Below are positions 1 to 6,917 of a DNA stretch of 6,917 nt, in pieces (position 1 is the stretch's first letter; each line of letters starts with the position of its first letter). A program made the translations under genes and the position numbers. The notes beneath the pieces were generated by a model. It did not search any database and had not been told where the DNA came from. It saw only the letters and a program-made list of their open reading frames with translations. Origin of the DNA: an uncultured bacterium (GTDB taxonomy: Bacteria > CALINM01); NCBI GenBank assembly GCA_938045315.1, contig CALINM010000077.1, positions 1 through 6,917 of the forward strand, written 5' to 3'.

Positions 1-182
1 AAGAATGAGAATTTTTTTGATATTTTAGGGGTTTTAATAAATTTTCAGTTACTTGGTAGTAATGAGGCTATAAAGGATTTAAAAATTAAAGGGAATATTG
101 TAATAAAAAAAATGTTTTTTGATAAAAAGATAGATTTTATTTGGAGTTACAAAAAAAAGGGGGAAGGGAAGGATTCTGAAAT

Positions 183-186
<4 letters not shown>
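1..186 (+). CDS. 3' end of an unrecognised gene upstream of kdsB (partial)
   Basis: The reading frame is open from the first base and ends at a TGA at 184-186, giving the last 61 residues of a protein whose start lies outside the window. Its stop overlaps the kdsB start as ATGA, the same coupling seen elsewhere in this operon, which is the main reason to believe it is real. The visible part is rich in Lys, Ile and Phe, alternates hydrophobic and polar residues (beta-strand-like, e.g. DLKIKGNIVIKK), and ends in a basic KKKGEGKD tail. I see no catalytic motif or membrane helix. I do not recognise the family. An envelope or LPS-related role is only a guess from the neighbours. Confidence 0.62.
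151..173 (+). promoter_or_regulatory. Polypurine tract with kdsB Shine-Dalgarno
   Basis: This is an uninterrupted run of 23 purines that begins with eight A and five G. It ends in AAGGA (169-173), nine bases before the kdsB ATG at 183, which is good Shine-Dalgarno spacing. The tract also encodes the Lys/Gly-rich end of the upstream gene. It is the strongest ribosome-binding context in the first operon, so kdsB can probably initiate on its own as well as by coupling to the upstream stop. Confidence 0.6.
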
Positions 187-3435
<3,249 letters not shown>

Positions 3436-3443
<8 letters not shown>

Positions 3444-4407
3444 TTTAATTGAAATTGCTAAAGAAGTTATAAGCATAGAAAGGGAAGCCATAAACGACTT
3501 AGAAAAAAAGTTGGATGATTCTTTTGTAAAAGCGTGTGAAATTCTTTACAACTGCAAGGGTAAGGTTGTAGTCACAGGTATTGGTAAATCTGGAATTATT
3601 GGACAAAAAATAGCTTCTACTCTTGCCAGCACTGGGACACCAGCTTTTTTTATGCACCCCGCTGAGGGCCTGCATGGAGATTTGGGGGTGTTAAGCAGGA
3701 ATGATGTTGTAATAGCCATATCAAATAGCGGTCAATCAGAAGAAATCCTTAAGATATTGCCAATTATAAAAAGATTTGGTGTTAAACTTATTGTAATGAC
3801 CGGGAAAAAAAGATCTACTTTAGCTAAAGCAGGTGATGTAGTGCTTGATATTGGAGTAAAAAAGGAAGCTTGTCCACTTAATTTAGCACCAACCGCTTCA
3901 ACAACAGTAACCCTGGTTCTCGGTGATGCATTGGCTGTAGCACTAATTAAACTAAGGGGTTTTAGTGAGAATGATTTTGCTATAAGACATCCCGGTGGTA
4001 CTTTAGGGAGAAGATTACTTCTTAAAGTTTCTGATATAATGCACGAAGGGAATGACATTCCACTGGTTTTAGAAGACACCCTTATGAAGGATACGATATA
4101 TGAGATTTCTTCTAAGAAATTGGGGATAACTGGTGTTATTTCAGACAAGGGGGATTTAATAGGTGTTATTACTGATGGTGATTTAAGAAGGGCATTAGAA
4201 AAACATCATGATATTTTAAATAGAAAAGCAGGGGAAATTATGACAAGAAATCCAAAATGGATTTTAAAAGATGAGCTTGCTGCAAAAGCTCTTGAGACAA
4301 TGGAGCGATATTCAATAACCTCACTTTTTGTTTTCGAAAAGGAAGGAGCAAAAAAACCTGTAGGTATTATTCATCTCCATGATTTATTAAAAGCTGGGGT
4401 TGTTTAA
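3436..4407 (+). CDS. kdsD: D-arabinose-5-phosphate isomerase (SIS plus tandem CBS)
   Basis: The enzyme interconverts ribulose 5-phosphate and arabinose 5-phosphate, the first committed sugar for KDO. From the ATG at 3436 it has 323 residues. The SIS domain (about 35-170) contains GIGKSG (48-53), STGTPAFF (65-72), HGDLG (80-84) and ISNSGQSEE (95-103). Two CBS domains follow (about 198-258 and 267-323). Residues matching the E. coli KdsD active site at a constant offset of 8 are Lys51, His80, Glu103, Glu144 and His185 (E. coli 59, 88, 111, 152 and 193), so it should be active. I prefer ATG 3436, which gives MNNLIEIAKEVISIE and an 8-nt overlap with the end of kdsA. A TTG at 3415 would add seven residues that do not look like the family N-terminus. 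The Shine-Dalgarno is weak, so coupling to kdsA is likely. The CBS pair might sense a nucleotide, but no ligand can be read from sequence. Confidence 0.96.
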
Positions 4408-4943
4408 TGATACTTGCTGAAGAAATCTTAGAAAAAGCAAAGAAAATAAAAGCTCTTTTGACTGATGTTGATGGTGTTCTAACTGATGGGCGAATAATTT
4501 ATGACAGTGAAGGGAGAGAGCTTAAATTTTTCCACGTAAGAGATGGTCATGGAATAAAAATGCTTGTATCCCATGGTATAGAAGTGGGTATCATAACAGG
4601 CAGGAACTCAACAATAGTAGAAAAAAGAGCAAAAGAATTAGGCATAAGATATGTTATTCAAAATGCCCATGATAAGGGTAAGATAGTTGATGATTTTTTA
4701 AGGGAAACAAAACTTGAATCAAAAGAAGTATGTTACATAGGGGATGATATAGTTGATCTGCCAGTGTTTGTGAAGGTAGGGTTAACAGTAACTGTACCAG
4801 ATGCACCAATGGAAGTACAGAAATATGCTGATTATATTACCCTTAACTATCCGGGAAGAGGTGCTGTTAGAGAAGTTTGTGAAATAATTCTTCGTGCTAA
4901 AGGCATATGGGATAATATTATTAAAAGCTACCTAAAAAAATAA
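4407..4943 (+). CDS. kdsC: 3-deoxy-D-manno-octulosonate 8-phosphate phosphatase (HAD superfamily)
   Basis: The enzyme removes phosphate from KDO 8-phosphate to release KDO. The 178-residue, capless HAD fold is the usual KdsC size. Motif I is LLTDVDGVLTDG (17-28) with nucleophile Asp20 and acid/base Asp22. Motif II is the Thr in IITGR (62-66). A Lys in DKGK (89-92) is the probable motif III residue. Motif IV is GDDIVDLPV (112-120) with Asp113 and Asp117. The conserved tail GRGAVREVCE is at 150-159; in family members this end helps cover the neighbouring subunit's active site. The ATG at 4407 shares its A with the kdsD stop (TAATG), so translation is coupled. It is the last gene of the operon. 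lptC, which often follows kdsC in other bacteria, is not present downstream. Confidence 0.96.
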   Translation: MILAEEILEKAKKIKALLTDVDGVLTDGRIIYDSEGRELKFFHVRDGHGIKMLVSHGIEVGIITGRNSTIVEKRAKELGIRYVIQNAHDKGKIVDDFLRETKLESKEVCYIGDDIVDLPVFVKVGLTVTVPDAPMEVQKYADYITLNYPGRGAVREVCEIILRAKGIWDNIIKSYLKK

Positions 4944-4950
4944 TCAATAA

Positions 4951-4976
4951 AAATGGGGACGGGCACTTTATTCACA
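4951..4976. repeat. REP/RAYT-like GC-rich repeat end (possible relic)
   Basis: Just after the kdsC stop, an AT-rich spacer contains GGGGACGGGCAC (4955-4966) followed by TTTATTCACA. The GC block is sharply unlike its surroundings. It resembles, from memory, the GGGGACAGGCACTTTT-type sequences scattered in many bacterial genomes near IS200-like REP-associated Y1 transposases, which often carry a GGAC tetranucleotide. Only one copy occurs here, with no partner arm and no transposase, so the call is tentative. Confidence 0.4.
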
Positions 4977-4980
4977 TAGC

Positions 4981-5023
4981 TTGCAAAAAGAAAGAAATTG
5001 ATTTATCTTAAGCCTTTTTGCAA
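4981..5023. repeat. Perfect 10-bp inverted repeat, possible operator
   Basis: TTGCAAAAAG (4981-4990) and its exact reverse complement CTTTTTGCAA (5014-5023) are separated by 23 bases. The arm centres are 33 bp apart, about three helical turns. The right arm contains the predicted -35 element (5017-5022) of the downstream promoter. Binding of a dimeric or looping regulator here would affect that promoter. As RNA, it would form a weak, A/U-rich stem with a long loop and no following U-run, so a terminator is less likely. Confidence 0.5.
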
Positions 5024-5045
5024 ATTTGAGTTTGTGTGATAAAAT
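5017..5045 (+). promoter_or_regulatory. Sigma-70-type promoter with extended -10 for the FecR/DUF6600-like gene
   Basis: The -35 candidate TTTGCA (5017-5022, four of six matches to TTGACA) is followed by a 17-bp spacer and the -10 TAAAAT (5040-5045, five of six). A TG one base upstream of the -10 (5037-5038) makes an extended -10. Transcription would start near 5052, giving a very short leader. GAGG at 5059-5062 lies seven bases before the ATG at 5070 and serves as Shine-Dalgarno. This implies that the gene downstream is transcribed separately from the kds operon, although no terminator is visible between them. Confidence 0.62.
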
Positions 5046-5069
5046 TTAAAAAAAGCTTGAGGAATAAAT

Positions 5070-6671
5070 ATGAAAAAAGCGTTTTATTGTTTATTTTTGC
5101 TAACTCTGTTAACTGCTAAAGGGGGCTACTGTCTGGATAAATTAGATCATATACATATTATTTCTTATGAAGGCGATGTTGCCATAAAAAGAGATGATTT
5201 AGATGACTGGATAGAAGCAGATTTAAATATGCCTCTCACAGAAAATGATCAAATATGGGTAGCGTCTAAAAGTAAGCTTGAGATAAGAACTAAAAATGGT
5301 AGTTTTGTAAGATTAAACGAATATACTTCTCTGGACATTTTATATCTATCAAATAGTGGTTATCAGTTTTACTCTGAGGGTGGCGACGTATATATAAATT
5401 ATAAAACTGGCTTAAGTAATTTTTTACAATTTGATACACCAACCATTACTATAATGGCTTATGACAATGCGAAATTTAGAGTTGAAATTTTTGATGATGG
5501 GGAAACTGATGTCTCGGTTTTTGAGGGTGAAATAACCATTAAGAATAAGAAGATTAAACTAACTTTAAGAGATAACGAAAAAGCTTCTTTTGATGAAGAA
5601 AGTATTTTAGAAAAGGGCAAAATTTATAGTTTAGATAGCTGGGAAAAATGGAATATAAGCAGGGACAAAACTTTTTCTATAGAAACTCAAAGTGTTAAAT
5701 ATCTTCCTGAAGAGCTTCATTCATATGCCTATGATTTTGATTTAAATGGTAGATGGATTATAGTAAAAGATTATGGCTATGTTTGGCAGCCTGCAGTAAT
5801 AATAAAAGACTGGGCTCCCTACAGACTTGGTTACTGGGTTTGGATGAAGGGAGATTATGTGTGGATATCCCTTGAGCCATGGGGATGGGTGCCATATCAT
5901 TATGGCAGGTGGGTTTATACTTCAAGATATGGCTGGGTATGGGTTCCACCAGCAAGAGGTCTGGTATATTGGGCACCTGCATACGTGGGATGGGTATATA
6001 CTGATAATTACATTTTTTGGATCCCCCTTGCGCCTGGAGAAATATATTATGGTTATGGTAATTTTGGACCTCATAGTGTGAATATAACAAACATTAATAT
6101 CAAAATAACCAATATAGTCTTTAAAAACATTAATGCGCCCAATGGATATACAGTTATACAAAGAAAAAATTTTTTAACGGCAAAGCAGATCTTTGAAAAA
6201 GTAAATGAAAATCCTTTTACCTCCAGAAAAGTCCAGGTAGGTAGACCTGAATTTGATCCTAAAGAGGTAAAGAAAATCATTGTTGGTAAAAGGTTCACAA
6301 TAAGGGATGATAAAAAACTGCCAGGGTTGCTTTTAGAGAGAAATATAGAGAGAGTTAAAGAAAGAAGACCATTAATAGTAAAAGAATCTCCAGAAATAAC
6401 TAAAGGTGAAAAAATACTCCACGAGACAGGGACTAAAATAAAGGACAGAGATGTTCAGAGTGGTGAAACAAAAAAAGAAAAGATAAAGCCAGTAAAAAAA
6501 TGGGAAACTCAAGAATTAAAAATTAATGCACAGAAAAAAATGTTTAAAAAAAGGGAAAAGTTCAAGGATGAAACGGGAAGGGAGGATGAAAAAGCGAGAA
6601 AAGCTTTTGAAAAAGATAAGGGTTTAGATAAAAAGATAGAGCACGAGTTTACGAAGGAAAAAGATAAATAA
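5070..6671 (+). CDS. Exported FecR-like protein with tryptophan-rich DUF6600-like region
   Basis: This is a 533-residue protein of unknown function. Residues 1-21 form a signal peptide (MKK, then a hydrophobic core FYCLFLLTLLTA). Cys21 is preceded by GGY, which is a poor lipobox, so periplasmic or surface export is likelier than lipidation. Residues 29-174 look FecR-like: SYEGDVAIK, a threshold-type LTENDQIWVASKSKLEI, GSFVRLNEYTSLDI, then FRVEIFDDGETDVSVFEGEI and a GEI/DNEKASF end. Residues 228-320 hold 14 Trp and many Tyr in a 26-residue tandem repeat, which matches the DUF6600 style (GYWVW, PWGWVPYHYGRWVY, GWVWVPP). An Asn/Ile-rich strand segment (NITNINIKITNI, 338-349) follows. Residues 424-533 are more than half charged (about 36 basic and 25 acidic) and probably extended or helical. 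The gene has its own promoter and overlaps the next gene by one base. Family members are described only by domain, so I assign no function. Confidence 0.85.
   Translation: MKKAFYCLFLLTLLTAKGGYCLDKLDHIHIISYEGDVAIKRDDLDDWIEADLNMPLTENDQIWVASKSKLEIRTKNGSFVRLNEYTSLDILYLSNSGYQFYSEGGDVYINYKTGLSNFLQFDTPTITIMAYDNAKFRVEIFDDGETDVSVFEGEITIKNKKIKLTLRDNEKASFDEESILEKGKIYSLDSWEKWNISRDKTFSIETQSVKYLPEELHSYAYDFDLNGRWIIVKDYGYVWQPAVIIKDWAPYRLGYWVWMKGDYVWISLEPWGWVPYHYGRWVYTSRYGWVWVPPARGLVYWAPAYVGWVYTDNYIFWIPLAPGEIYYGYGNFGPHSVNITNINIKITNIVFKNINAPNGYTVIQRKNFLTAKQIFEKVNENPFTSRKVQVGRPEFDPKEVKKIIVGKRFTIRDDKKLPGLLLERNIERVKERRPLIVKESPEITKGEKILHETGTKIKDRDVQSGETKKEKIKPVKKWETQELKINAQKKMFKKREKFKDETGREDEKARKAFEKDKGLDKKIEHEFTKEKDK
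5784..6020 (+). repeat. 26-residue Trp-rich protein repeat (three units plus start of a fourth)
   Basis: Within the preceding protein, Trp239, Trp265, Trp291 and Trp317 are exactly 26 residues apart, each in a Y/W/I-[VF]-W-x-[PSL] context. Each full unit contains a second W-[AV]-P motif 8-10 residues later (Trp248, Trp273, Trp301). Each then has an aromatic W-V-[WY] motif 16-17 residues after the first Trp (Trp256, Trp281, Trp308). The DNA is not obviously repeated at nucleotide level, so the repeat is old and is maintained at protein level. A short beta-hairpin repeat is a reasonable structural guess. Confidence 0.75.
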
Positions 6672-6917
6672 TGATAAAATCAGATATTTTTCAACTAAAA
6701 GAAAGGAATATAACTGTTAGAAATCACATAACTGAGTTGCTTAAATCAAGTAAGTTATCTGCTTTAGATATTTCAAAAATTGTTAAGATTCCAGAAAAAA
6801 CTGTTTTTGCCCATCTGGAACACATTAGAAGAAGTATCCATAAAAAGGGATTATTGCTAAAAGTGATACCAGCACAGTGTTTGAATTGTGGTTTTGTATT
6901 TAAAAAAAGGGACAAAA
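6671..6917 (+). CDS. Winged-helix plus Zn-ribbon transcriptional regulator (COG3357-like), 3' partial
   Basis: The frame opens at ATG 6671, sharing its A with the TAA of the upstream gene, and stays open for 82 codons to the window edge. AAGGA at 6654-6658 lies 12 bases upstream. Residues about 11-58 form a helix-turn-helix pattern (TELLKSSKLSALDISKIV, then PEKTVFAHLEHIRRSI). Residues 67-80 are PAQCLNCGFVFKKR, the first CxxC (Cys70, Cys73) of a zinc ribbon. This layout and the P-A-x-C-x-x-C-G-F-x-F signature match small HTH/Zn-ribbon regulators of the COG3357 kind. The second Cys pair should lie just beyond the edge. Overlap with the DUF6600-like gene suggests co-translation and possible autoregulation of the unit. 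The target and signal are unknown. Confidence 0.8.
   Translation, partial: MIKSDIFQLKERNITVRNHITELLKSSKLSALDISKIVKIPEKTVFAHLEHIRRSIHKKGLLLKVIPAQCLNCGFVFKKRDK

Noticed and set aside
3732-4148. 138-codon open frame on the - strand
   Set aside because: It lies wholly inside the SIS/CBS coding region of kdsD, has no ribosome-binding site worth noting and no recognisable protein features. It is a shadow of the real gene.
4981-5023. Intrinsic terminator for the kds operon
   Set aside because: The stem has only three G/C pairs per arm and a 23-base loop, and what follows the right arm is ATTTGAG rather than a U-run. A promoter-associated operator fits better.
5124-5138. Lipoprotein lipobox at Cys21 of the DUF6600-like protein
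   Set aside because: The residues before the Cys are KGGY. A bulky Tyr at -1 does not fit the small-residue requirement, so ordinary signal peptidase cleavage is more likely.
5758-6161. Overlapping open frames on both strands in the Trp-rich region
   Set aside because: They arise because the TGG/GGN-rich repeat codons have few stops in other frames. The +1-frame DUF6600-like protein has clear family features, whereas these have none.
6724-6915. 63-codon open frame on the - strand at the right edge
   Set aside because: It is antisense to the HTH/Zn-ribbon gene, whose CxxC and helix-turn-helix features are clear on the + strand.

Overview
The window is AT-rich, densely packed bacterial DNA from a Gram-negative, LPS-making organism. 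All six recognisable genes, the incoming fragment at the left edge and the outgoing gene at the right edge lie on the + strand. Gene order kdsB-pyrG-kdsA-kdsD-kdsC, low GC and protein character fit a Deferribacteres-like or related anaerobic lineage (deltaproteobacterial relatives share this order). That placement is an inference from memory, not a search result.

Region 1 (1-4943) is one tightly coupled operon. The 3' end of an unrecognised gene (1-186) overlaps kdsB by ATGA. Then come kdsB (CMP-KDO synthetase), pyrG (CTP synthase), kdsA (KDO-8-phosphate synthase, metal-dependent class), kdsD (arabinose-5-phosphate isomerase) and kdsC (KDO-8-phosphate phosphatase). Junctions are 4-nt overlaps, 1-nt overlaps, an 8-nt overlap or a 4-nt gap. 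KdsD, KdsA, KdsC and KdsB carry ribulose-5-phosphate through to CMP-KDO, and PyrG supplies the CTP that KdsB uses. Every catalytic residue I checked is present, so all five enzymes look functional.

Region 2 (4944-5069) is the only real intergenic gap, 126 nt. It holds a GC-rich GGGGACGGGCAC block that resembles REP/RAYT-type repeat ends, a perfect 10-bp inverted repeat, and a good sigma-70-type promoter with an extended -10 whose -35 lies inside the right arm of the repeat. In many relatives lptC-lptA-lptB follow kdsC. Here that continuation is absent, so the gap is a synteny break and the start of a new transcription unit.

Region 3 (5070-6917) encodes an exported FecR-like/DUF6600-like protein with a tryptophan-rich 26-residue tandem repeat and a long, highly charged C-terminal tail. 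Its stop overlaps by 1 nt the start of a small winged-helix plus zinc-ribbon transcriptional regulator (COG3357 type), which runs off the right edge. The function of this pair is unknown, and it is the least described part of the window. I found no CRISPR, tRNA, rRNA, intact mobile element or defence system.
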